Below are positions 10,417 through 19,158 of a stretch of DNA of 64,000 nucleotides, piece after piece. A program made the translations under genes and the position numbers. Source of the DNA: Bactericera cockerelli (taxonomy: Eukaryota > Arthropoda > Insecta > Hemiptera > Triozidae). Positions within the stretch are counted from its first letter, which is position 1; each line of letters starts with the position of its first letter. Under the pieces are notes generated by a model. That model did not search any database. It saw nothing but the letters and a program-made list of their open reading frames with translations, and was not told where the DNA came from. The DNA lies in contig CM044961.1 of NCBI GenBank assembly GCA_024516035.1, forward strand, positions 31,357,051 through 31,421,050, read 5' to 3'.

Positions 10417-11209
10417 TTCGAAAGCCATTAGATTTATGTCCAGGTCAGCCCAGGTTTATTGTCCCTGTTCCCATTGTGCTCGTGTCAAATTGGAAACGTC
10501 AAACTGTTTACCAGTCAGCTTTGGCCCTGGCTGTTGTTGTGCATGTTGTTGTTTCCTGGCTGTTGATTTTTTTTTTGCTCTTATTCGATGGCAATGTGTT
10601 GTCCTTTGACTGACAAGTATCGTTCGAACAATAGAAAGCCTTTTAGAAATAAATAAACAGATAGTTCTGGTATGTTTGAACCACTATCAAAACAAATTGT
10701 GACCGAACTGTTTTTTTTTTTTTTTTTTTTTTCAATAAAGGGGTGTCTGTACGTCAACACGTTTGAAAATAATAGGTATATAGTATACCTATATCTATTT
10801 TAGGTATATATTATATAATATACCTATACCTATAGCTATAAATCGTAGTAGGTATGTTATTAAATGAAAACCATACGAAAGTAGAGATAAAAAGAAGTAA
10901 TCAATACAGAAGGAGAAAATATTAGAAAAAAAACAATACAAAGATAAATTACATAGAAACAGAAAAATGAAAACAGTTTTCTCTTCTTTTTGCCTTCCGG
11001 AGATTTAACAAACACAAAATTGTCATGGTCATTTCAAAACAAAACAAAAATAAGAAGAAAAAAATCCTTTTATCCCACTTGTGCACAAAACAAATCCGTT
11101 GTTCTTATTTCGCTATCAAATTTGAATTTATCTTTCTCGCCCGGCTGTCGAAATTCCCTCACTTTTACTCAAGTTTCTCGATACTTCCCTCAATTTTCCT
11201 CTCCACCCT
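10417..11209. other. No gene seen; AT palindrome cluster
   Basis: Contains a T-run at 10711-10731 and, at 10770-10850, repeated 'aggtatat' and 'atatacct' blocks that can fold back on each other. An open frame of 79 codons at 10374-10613 has no recognisable domain. Confidence 0.4.
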
Positions 11210-12600
11210 TAAATGATCCTTCTCTCTCTCTTTTCTTCCCACATATTATCTGTGTCTCTCTCACTTAGTTCCTCTCCATATCTACTTAATCTTCCCTCAC
11301 TGTCCCTAAATGGTTCCTCTCTTTTCCTGCCCTTCTCTCTCTACCTCCCACACCCACACAACACTCTCTTTCTATCTCTACACTCTCCTCTCTTCAACTT
11401 TCTTTTTCTCCTTCTCTCTCAAATAGTCAAAACATCCCACTGTCTTTCAAAGAGTCGAAACTTTAGTGGAGAACTCTCAGATGCCTCTCTCAATAATTTG
11501 CCCCTCTTCGTCTTTTGTCGGTCTATTTTGGCCCCTCTCGAGTTTCCACCTCTTTCTCCATCTCTATGACTACTTTTTTTCTCTTCTTTCTTCGTAGTTC
11601 CTCGTCCCATCTTATCTCTCTTCGACTCTTGTCGGACCACTTCGTCTTTCTTCGTCATTATTTAATTAAATCCTCTTCACCTCTTCTTTTTTTCGTCCCA
11701 CTTCGTCCCTTTTCGAGTTTCCGCCCCTTCGTCTCTGGCAGATCTATTCTGTCTCTCTTCTTCCTTCGCCTACCATCGTCAAATCTCGCCTCTCTTCACC
11801 ACTTGTCGCTCTTCTTCTTTTAGTTCCATTTGATTTCTTCTGTAGTCTGGTAATCCAGGTAGCGTAGGGATCCGTTGGTTCGAATCCCACCCAGTGCAAT
11901 GTGCACTGTTAGTCAAGTAATTAACGCGCTAGTCTGGTAATTCAGGTAGCGTAGGGATCCGTTGGTTTGAATCCCACCCAGTGCACGAATTTTTCCTCAT
12001 TAATTTGAGTTTGTGACCACATAATAGTAAGACTCTGAAGGTTAGGTGGTAGAAAATGCTTCAAGCATTAACTACGTCTGGTGGTTACCTTCCACTAAAG
12101 AGTATTATTATTATTAGTTGCCACCCCTCAGTCTCCAGCTTGCGCGGCCGTTGCTGTGTAACTGCTGAGCCCCCAGACGAGAAGGAACAAGAGTTCTATC
12201 TCAAGTCTAAACTTGTACACAGTAAACAAACTCAAACTCGTTAGGTACTTAAAGAGCGACCTTCCTGATCTCATTTTAGTCCGGTTTCTGAGGCCCCAGA
12301 GCATTTTCCCACCGGCCGCGCTTCCAGTAGGTCTTCTTCGTGTTTCTTCTTCCCTTTTTCTCCTACTTCTTCTTTTTTCGGGCCATTTTTACCTCTCCTA
12401 CCTTCGTCTTTTATCTGTTGCTTCGTCCTTTCTCGCTTTGTTTTGTCCCTCAACTTCTCTTCTCGAGTTCCCACCACTTTCTCTCTTCTAGGTCTATTTT
12501 CTCTTCTCGTCCCTTTTCCTCTCCCCTCGGCTTCCTTCGTCTCCCCTCGACTTCCCTCGTTCCACCTCACCCATACTCGTCTGTCATTCATCTCATTCCG
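11210..12600 (-). repeat. Polypyrimidine-rich island
   Basis: The plus strand is strongly C/T rich from 11210 to 11830 and from 12310 to 12600, with frequent 'ctcttcgtc'-like and 'ctcgagtttcc'-like words. A family D SINE (11845-12115) sits between the two halves. The 102-127 codon open frames are low complexity and not called as genes. Confidence 0.7.
11845..12115 (+). repeat. SINE family D with a doubled tRNA-like head (copy D1)
   Basis: The head 'tagtctggtaatccaggtag', 'cgtagggatccgttggttcg', 'aatcccacccagtgca' appears at 11849-11900. It appears again, preceded by 'gtcaagtaattaacgcgc', at 11913-11985. The body then reads 'tttgtgaccacataatagta', 'gactctgaaggttaggtgg', 'ggttaccttccactaaagag' and (att)n. 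The B-box core 'ggttcgaatcccacc' is clear. Related copies are at 29866-30040 and 44988-45335. Confidence 0.7.
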
Positions 12601-12791
12601 AATTCAAATTGTTTTCCAATTTCCCAGATGGTGCGTTCTCAACTTCCTTTGTCGAGTAAAAATCTTGAGGAATTTTCCTTCGGTCGAAATTGCCTGAAAA
12701 CAATAATGTGTTTCAAGTTTTGAAACTTGTGAACTTTGAGGAGAAAGGCCCGGATATATTTTGGTGGTAAGCTACAAAACTGCCGATCACT

Positions 12792-12937
12792 GACCGACCT
12801 CAGTAGCTTGATCGATAAGGCGCTGGACTTGTAGTCTGAAGGTCGGAGTTTCAAGTCCCAAGTTCAGCAAAGATTTTGTAAAGCGAGACTGAGTAGTTGT
12901 GATATCACGAAATTGATTAACACAAATATGATAACTT
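12792..12937 (+). repeat. tRNA-derived SINE, family A (copy A2)
   Basis: Complete-length copy: 'gaccgacctcagtagcttg', 'gataaggcgctggacttgta', 'tttcaagtccc', 'gtagttgtgatatcacgaaa' and 'aacacaaatatgataactt'. The B box is weakened ('gagtttcaagtcc'). Confidence 0.75.
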
Positions 12938-13079
12938 ACATGATGTTACCGAACACTGATCACTGTTTACATCATTTCAATATTAGGTATTGATACGATG
13001 TATAGTGTTGCACAAATTTCGTGTAAAATATCTCATCAACACCAGTAAAATTGTAAACAAGTAACTCTTTTTTCAACGT

Positions 13080-13170
13080 CGCTTTCAGCTGCATAGTCAT
13101 ATCACGACGGTGGTTTTACTCTCCATTCGCTAGAAACCCACATACCAGCTACTCAAACGAACTCAACCCC
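13080..13170 (+). repeat. Dispersed repeat M fragment
   Basis: Reads 'catagtcatatcacgacggt', 'ggttttactctccattcgct' and 'agctactcaaacgaactcaa', matching the second half of the repeats at 3395-3465 and 59325-59410. Confidence 0.55.
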
Positions 13171-13250
13171 TTGGAGTGGGGACGAGAATAGCCCGCACCA
13201 CGGGGGTTCAAATATGAATCAGCAACTGTTGGTCCAGAAGATGATTACTA

Positions 13251-13548
13251 AAGTTATCATATTGTGTTAATGACAATCGTGATATCAGAACTACTCAAAC
13301 TCGCTTTACAATATTTTTTAGCTTTACAATATTTTTTTACTTGGACCAACCTCAAGATTACAAGTTTGTCGCCTTAATAACCCCGCCCTTTAGTTAGGAC
13401 ATATATATATATTCTATTTATTTTTTTCTTGTTTATATTATTAATACTGTCAATTTTATATTTAATTTTTACCATTGTTTGTCTGTATATATGTTCTGCT
13501 AATAAAGAGTTTCTAAAAAAAAAAAAAAAAAAGCAAGCTACTGAGGTC
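13251..13548 (-). repeat. SINE family A split by a retroposon (copy A3)
   Basis: Minus-strand family A copy. The tail half is at 13251-13375 and the last 16 bases of the head ('gcaagctactgaggtc') are at 13533-13548. The 155 bases between them are a family G retroposon tail ending in an A-run. 13300-13340 also holds a small tandem duplication of 'agctttacaatatttttt'. The order shows family A inserted first and G later. Confidence 0.7.
13377..13532 (+). repeat. Retroposon 3' tail, family G (copy G3), inserted in a SINE
   Basis: Reads 'aataaccccgccctttagtt', T-rich middle, 'tgttctgctaataaagagtt', then an A-run at 13515-13532. The A-run marks the retroposed end and sits directly against the resumed SINE sequence. 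It lacks any 5' part, which is typical of truncated retroposition. Confidence 0.75.
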
Positions 13549-14404
13549 TTTAGAAGATGATTATACTAAGTCAACTTACCACAGAATATATGGGTTCTTT
13601 TTCTCTATGTTCACAACCTAAAACGTATTACTGTTTTCGAGCTATTTTGGCATTAGGAATAGCCAAATTTCTCAAAATTTCAAACTAAAAAGGGGTTATT
13701 TTATATATGTATATTTTTTTCCTATTCTTCAGAAAAATAGACCTGAGTGAGAACGAAACCCGAAATCTGAAGAATACAATTCACCGGTGCTACTTTCCAC
13801 TGAGCAGATAAACAGTATTCTAAGAGTAGACCAAATAAGTAGTTTGATTTTGTATTCTATCTCACACAAATAAATAAAGTACACATATTATTTGTAATTG
13901 AAAAAAAAATCGTGTGTGAAAATTGTCAGCAGTCAGGAACATCAAAAAAATGGAAAATCGTCAGCCAGAACTAAATGTCAAACCATGAATCTAATCCCAT
14001 TTAAAAAGGGAATGGTAAACGCGGAAGGAAAGAGAGATAGGGACGGAAAAAGAAAAGAAACAGAGAAAAGGATAAAGGAGGGAGGGGGGAGAAAAAGGTT
14101 GGATATTATGTAAGATAGTCAAATTAGTTCCTGTACTAATAAATGGGGTTAGGAAGGGTGAGGAAGTGATGGACAGAGGTATGAATGGTGTTGATAAAAA
14201 TCTGAATTCTATTGTTTCGTAATGGTGCCTAATGGGGAAGTAATGTACCGGGGAATATAGGGCTCCCACCCCTTCACACCTGCAGAGTACTGCGGACATT
14301 GGAGTAGGGGTTCCCAAACTGGGTTGTCCGAGGACCCCAAATGTTTTTAATTTCCTTATCCTATAATAAGGAAAGGTATTGTATTTTTTAAATATAAAAA
14401 GTGT
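13549..14404. other. No gene seen
   Basis: AT-rich, with a purine-rich patch at 13990-14110. The 152-codon minus-strand frame at 13991-14449 runs across this patch and the next SINE and has no recognisable domain. Confidence 0.4.
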
Positions 14405-14530
14405 TGTCATATTTGTGTTGAGCACGATCGTAATATCGCAACTACTCAATTTATGCTTAACTCGGGACTTGAACCACCGACCTCCAGATTAAAAGTCTGC
14501 CGTCTTATCGATCAAGCAATTGAGGTTGGT
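14405..14530 (-). repeat. tRNA-derived SINE, family A (copy A4)
   Basis: The plus strand reads 'gtcatatttgtgttgagcac', 'gcaactactcaatttatgct', 'gggacttgaaccaccgacct', 'gtcttatcgatcaagcaatt' and 'gaggt', the reverse complement of family A. Confidence 0.75.
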
Positions 14531-14874
14531 CTTTTTTTATATGCATATCCGTAATATTGGTATGGGCATTCCGAAGAGTGGCTCATGCTTTCTCCTCTTT
14601 TGTGTTTTTGTTTTCCTTGGAGGTACAAGCTTATAACCCTCTAACTTATAGTTTTTTGCGTAACTTTTTTTTTTTTTTTCTTCTTGTAAACATATTTTTT
14701 GTTTTGTTTTGGAAATTGCTGCCCTTTTTGTACTAACCCACTGGACCTCCATTTCTGTATCTATTTCTATATTATGTCCATATTATTTCAGCACTGTATT
14801 TTGTTTTGAATAGTATATTTATATAAATCATAAGTACCTATATAATAATTATGTATTTTCAATTTTTAATCAAA

Positions 14875-14876
<2 letters not shown>

Positions 14877-14906
<30 letters not shown>
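14877..14906. other. T-run of about 28-30 bases
   Basis: A nearly pure T homopolymer on the plus strand, i.e. an A-run on the minus strand. It could mark the 3' end of a minus-strand retroposon. One possibility is the LINE at 16028-21425, if its 3' untranslated region was later split by the fold-back at 15088-16027. The preceding 14531-14876 holds nothing recognisable. Confidence 0.5.
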
Positions 14907-14909
<3 letters not shown>

Positions 14910-15087
14910 GGTTACTTCGGAACCGCCGAGGCATTACTTCGAAGTAACTCGCTTCATCTAGTATAATAACTTCACAAATTTACAATTTATTTTAATGATA
15001 AAATTTAAGTGGAAAAAGTCAACATCTAACTCATTGTTTTTTCTATTTACATCTTCATAATATAAATTTTATAACTATTGATAAGTA

Positions 15088-16027
15088 CAGGGTGCGGCGC
15101 GGTAATGTCCCATTTTCAATCGCTTAGTGTGAAGCCGCACTTCTAATTAGACAAGTTCAAACAAAGTTAGAAGATGCAAAAACTACTAATTTTTTCGATT
15201 CAATTTAGATCTATAGTCAAAATGAATTAATCAAAGCAACAGAAAGCTTATTGCGTGGAGAGTTATTTTTCGAAAAATAAGTGTAGGTATCGTAGCAGTG
15301 CAGCGGGAGTTTGACATTGCAAACCAAACTGTAACTCGATCTGCATGGAGGGGGTTTTCATGAAGTTCCCTAGGGTTGTTGTCACTCCAATAACGCATAT
15401 TTTGTTTATTAACACAGCCTGTGTCAACCCCCGAAAACGTTGAACCAGTACGTGAGGTGATATTGCGGTCACCTAGGCGCTCAGCTCGCAAGCCTGCTGC
15501 TACTCTTGGCATATCAGACCGTTCATTGCGGAGGATACTTCATAAAGAATTGCATTTTCATCCCTACAAAATGGTAGTGGTGCAGGAATTGTTCGAGTGA
15601 GACTTTATTCAACGACAAAATTCATGTGAATCCCTGATTGACTCCTTACTTTCAGATGCGATAGTTTTCTTCAGTAATGAAGCCCATTTTCACATTTCAG
15701 GCTGTGGTAATAAACAAAATATGCGTTATTGGAGTGACAACAACCCTAGGGAACTTCATGAAAACCCCCTCCATGCAGATCGAGTTACAGTTTGGTGTGC
15801 AATGTCGAACTCCCGCTGCACTGCTACGATACACTTATTTTTCGAAAAATAACTCTCCACGCAATAAGCTTTCTGTTGCTTTGATTAATTCATTTTGACT
15901 ATAGATCTAAATTGAATCGAAAAAATTAGTAGTTTTTGCATCTTCTAACTTTGTTTGAACTTGTCTAATTAGAAGTGCGGCTTCACACTAAGCGATTCAA
16001 AATGGGACATTACCGCGCCGCACCCTG
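15088..16027 (+). mobile_element. Mariner-type fold-back element (FB1)
   Basis: A 940-base element whose ends are exact inverted repeats starting 'cagggtgcggcgcggtaatg'. The arms, about 330 bases each (15088-15417 and 15698-16027), match with few differences over their whole length. The ~280-base loop and right arm carry a broken mariner-like transposase frame. The left flank is TA, the usual mariner target, but the right flank reads 'ac', so no intact TA duplication is seen. The left arm is an inverted copy of the element's 3' part, so it cannot encode a working enzyme. It lies next to the 3' side of the LINE. Confidence 0.88.
15421..15852 (+). pseudogene. Broken mariner-like (IS630/Tc1 superfamily) transposase fragment
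   Basis: One frame of 143 codons, open except for an in-frame TGA at 15598-15600. It starts in the middle of the expected protein and ends at TAA 15850-15852. An N-terminal helix-turn-helix-like part reads 'RSPRRSARKPAATLGISDRS', then 'LRRILHKELHFHPYKM'. After the stop come 'FFSNEAHFHISG', 'NKQNMRYWSDNNP' and 'PLHADRVTVWCAM', all typical of insect mariner-like transposases. In the family the first catalytic aspartate lies in a 'SDE' motif; here it reads 'SNE'. The full protein is about 340 residues, so about 60% is missing, including the other two catalytic positions. Clearly non-functional. Confidence 0.85.
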
Positions 16028-16203
16028 ACAAAGCAAAGTTCAATGTTGACTGCTTCCTCTTTTACAACTTATTAAACATTAGTAATTTTTTTAAATACAT
16101 TCTTGTTATTGTAGAGGAAAAAGCCAAGCACCAGGATTGGCTGTTTCCTCTATTACACTTTATTATATAAATAGACATTTGTAAAAAAGAAAAGGAATTG
16201 AAG

Positions 16204-19158
16204 CTAGTTGTTACGACTGGCTTTCCTTCTCCTTTCCTCGTCTTCTTTTGCTCGCATGATCTGGTTCATACATCTGGCAATGATGTTCCATGATTCCTTT
16301 GTCTTCATCATTTGCTCGATCAGGTTGTTTGCGTTGAGCTGTAGTCCAATCTGTGCCTCCATCTCATCTCTTTGTGTTTTCCATCTGTTGCAAATGAAAA
16401 AGGTATGCTCAGCTGTGTCCACGTCACTGCAGAACATACAGATGTCGGAGTTGATCCTCTTGAATCTTTCCAGGTATGATTGGAAGCATCCGTGGCCCGA
16501 GATGATTTGGGCCATGTGGTAACTAACGTCTCCATGCTGTCGGTCTCTCCATGGTTGAATATTAGGGATAAGTTTCCTGGTCCATGAACCGTTCGTGGCC
16601 AGGTTCCATCTTTCTTGCCATTTTTTTTGTGTGAAAGTTTTTGCTTCTTCCTTTTCTTTGCTGTTACATTTATAGCTTCTTGATCGTTCTTCAACCATGA
16701 GATCAACTGGTGGAACTCCTGCTATGACTTGCAGAGCTTCTGTTGAGACTGTTCTATAGGTTCTGCAAATTCTGAGTAGCATTATTCGTTGTACTGAGTC
16801 TAATTTCATTTTATTTCTTTTGATTTTGAGGGCTTTTCCCCATATTGGAGCAGCATACAAGATGATTGAATCAATTACATTATTTAAAAGTTTCCTCTTA
16901 AAGTGTGTTGCTCCTCCTTGTCTAGGCATAATTCTAATGAGAGAGTTTGAGACCCGACTGGCTTTTTCTGCTATGTATTCTATATGTGGGTGAAAGTTTA
17001 ACCTCTTGTCCAGTATTACGCCTAGGTACCTAATGTGATCTTTTAAATTTATAGTAGCCCCCAACAGAGTTATGTTTATTGGTTTGCACTTTTTTCTGCC
17101 AATGAGTAAGGTTGCCTCAGTCTTCTCAGGTGCTAGCTGGAGTCCCATTTGGTTCATCCATGTACATATCTTGTTCGTACTGATGTCTGCTATCCTTTCT
17201 AATGCCTCTTCATCTTTAGCGAGTACAACCATTGCTAAGTCGTCTGCGTATGCAGTGAGGTGAACGCCAGCTGGCATCTGCAGTCTCAACACACCATCGT
17301 AGAGGACATTCCACAGTACTGCCGCTGCCACGCTACCTTGCGGAACTCCTGCTGTCATGTCCATCTGGATGTCGTCTAAAACAATCTGCCTCTCTGATAG
17401 GTAGCTTTGGATAATGCGCACTAGGTAAGGTGGAATGTTTTTTTCTTTTAATTTTTCAATTATTTTGAGCCAGGGAGCAGAATTAAAGGCATTTCTCACA
17501 TCAAAAGCTAGTAACAGGCATAATCTTCTTTCTTTTGGTTTCTGTTTTCTTTCACGATCAGCTAAATCATAGATTCTTTGTATTGCATCTATTGTTGATC
17601 GCCCTTGTCTAAATCCAAACTGATGATGGGATAATCCGTTAGTTCCTAGCTCTTTATTTAGTTTATTCACTATCATACTTTCTAGATACTTCCCAAAGGT
17701 GTCTAAAAGACACAATGGGCGGTACGATGATGGTTCTAGATTGGGTTTGTTTGGTTTCAAAAGCAAAACAACTTTTCCAACTTTCCATATATCTGGAAAT
17801 TCACCTGTTCTTAGAATGAGATTAAATACTTCTAGTACATACTCTGGTATTGTTTCTATCACTACTTTAAGTATCTCAGGTGTAATACCATCGAGTCCTG
17901 GGGCTTTGTTTTTCTTAAGTCGTATCAATACTGTGATCAGATCATCCATTGTGAATTCTTCGATGTCTACAGTTTCTTTTTCGTTTGTCCATTTAATTTT
18001 TTCATGTTTTGGAAAGATTATTTCTAGTATTTGTTTTTGTTTTTCTGTTCCCAGCGAGTAATTTTTTTTGTTGTATTTTTTTGTGACTATTTTATAGCCA
18101 CGGCCCCATATGTCGTCTTCAACTTCCTCACACACATTCTTCCACTCGGCTTCTCTTGATTTTGTTATTTCATTGTTCAGCATACTTTTAGCATCTTTGT
18201 AATCTTTTAAAAGTTTCTGTAATGTTTCTATATTTATTGCTCGTTTCTTGCTTCGTGTTAGGATTCTCCTTTTTCTTATACATTCCTTCCTCAGTAGGTT
18301 TATATTCTCCGTCCACCATGATACAGGTTTCCACTTGTTCTTTCCGAATTTCTTAATTGGAAGTACTTTATCGCATGCTTTGGAGGTTATTTTAATCAAG
18401 TTTGATGCATCTGCTATTTTGTGTACATCCGTCTCTTCTAAAATTATTTTTTTTAATTCTGGAATAAAGCTTTCCTCCAGTTTCCATCCTGTTTTTTGGT
18501 TGTTTGTTCTAGGTTCTATTTCCCTTTTCTTTATATGTTTAAATGTGATATATCTGTGATCACTACAATTTTCCTCGTCATCTCTTACTTTCCAGTCTTT
18601 TATATATTCTAGAATTTTCTCTGTTCCTAATGTTAGGTCGATAAAAGACTCTTGTAATCCACGAATAAATGTCGGTGTTACACCATCATTTAAATAGTAG
18701 AGGTTGTGCTCGGCCATCCATTCTTTTATTATTTTACCTCTTTTGTCGTTTTTATTACTTCCCCAATCCGTTGCCCAGGCGTTAAAATCGCCACCTATTA
18801 AAGTGTGGCTATTCCATGTTCTTAGGTCATGTCCTAGATTTTCAAGGATTCTTTCTGTGTCACTCTCTGTTATATTTGGTGAAATATAAACGCTAAGGTA
18901 CAGGGTTTTTTCTATAATGATTCCCACATATCCATCATCTTTTATTAGGGCGTTTATTTTTATGTCTGAATTTGTTATCCAGATAGCAGTATCTCCTTTT
19001 GCATCCAGTATTAAGTTATTTTCCTTTGCAATCCTAACATTTGGTTCGCTCAATAGGCATATATCTGTTTCTGATTTTGGTATATAGGCTTGCAGCATAT
19101 AATGGGCTTTTGGACTTCTGTTCAAATTCACTTGTATGAAGTTTAACGAGACATCCAT
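16204..19158 (-). CDS. LINE ORF2: endonuclease-reverse transcriptase
   Basis: 984 residues, uninterrupted. The protein would nick target DNA and prime cDNA synthesis from the nick. Residues 1-215 are an APE-like endonuclease with N11, E38, 'GGDFNAW' (D124, N126), D174 and the terminal 'SDH' at 199-201. Residues 415-725 are the reverse transcriptase: 'APGLDGITPEILK', 'SYRPLCLLDTFGKYLE', 'QFGFRQGRSTIDAI', 'AFDVRNAF' (D553), 'GVPQGSV' (604-610), 'YADD' (637-640) and 'YLGVILD'. Residues 907-923 form a C-x2-C-x7-H-x4-C zinc finger, as in R1-clade proteins. All expected catalytic residues are present, so the copy may be recent. The ATG chosen overlaps the end of ORF1 by 16 bases in the -1 frame. 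No RNase H domain follows. Confidence 0.93.
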   Translation of the reverse strand: MDVSLNFIQVNLNRSPKAHYMLQAYIPKSETDICLLSEPNVRIAKENNLILDAKGDTAIWITNSDIKINALIKDDGYVGIIIEKTLYLSVYISPNITESDTERILENLGHDLRTWNSHTLIGGDFNAWATDWGSNKNDKRGKIIKEWMAEHNLYYLNDGVTPTFIRGLQESFIDLTLGTEKILEYIKDWKVRDDEENCSDHRYITFKHIKKREIEPRTNNQKTGWKLEESFIPELKKIILEETDVHKIADASNLIKITSKACDKVLPIKKFGKNKWKPVSWWTENINLLRKECIRKRRILTRSKKRAINIETLQKLLKDYKDAKSMLNNEITKSREAEWKNVCEEVEDDIWGRGYKIVTKKYNKKNYSLGTEKQKQILEIIFPKHEKIKWTNEKETVDIEEFTMDDLITVLIRLKKNKAPGLDGITPEILKVVIETIPEYVLEVFNLILRTGEFPDIWKVGKVVLLLKPNKPNLEPSSYRPLCLLDTFGKYLESMIVNKLNKELGTNGLSHHQFGFRQGRSTIDAIQRIYDLADRERKQKPKERRLCLLLAFDVRNAFNSAPWLKIIEKLKEKNIPPYLVRIIQSYLSERQIVLDDIQMDMTAGVPQGSVAAAVLWNVLYDGVLRLQMPAGVHLTAYADDLAMVVLAKDEEALERIADISTNKICTWMNQMGLQLAPEKTEATLLIGRKKCKPINITLLGATINLKDHIRYLGVILDKRLNFHPHIEYIAEKASRVSNSLIRIMPRQGGATHFKRKLLNNVIDSIILYAAPIWGKALKIKRNKMKLDSVQRIMLLRICRTYRTVSTEALQVIAGVPPVDLMVEERSRSYKCNSKEKEEAKTFTQKKWQERWNLATNGSWTRKLIPNIQPWRDRQHGDVSYHMAQIISGHGCFQSYLERFKRINSDICMFCSDVDTAEHTFFICNRWKTQRDEMEAQIGLQLNANNLIEQMMKTKESWNIIARCMNQIMRAKEDEERRRKASRNN

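Noticed and set aside
14304..14345. hAT miniature element tip ('aggggttcccaaactggg')
   Set aside because: It resembles hAT tips, but I found no matching opposite end or 8-bp duplication.
16028..16203. LTR retrotransposon 3' end
   Set aside because: The neighbouring ORFs have an APE endonuclease and a LINE-type RT with no protease, integrase or LTRs.
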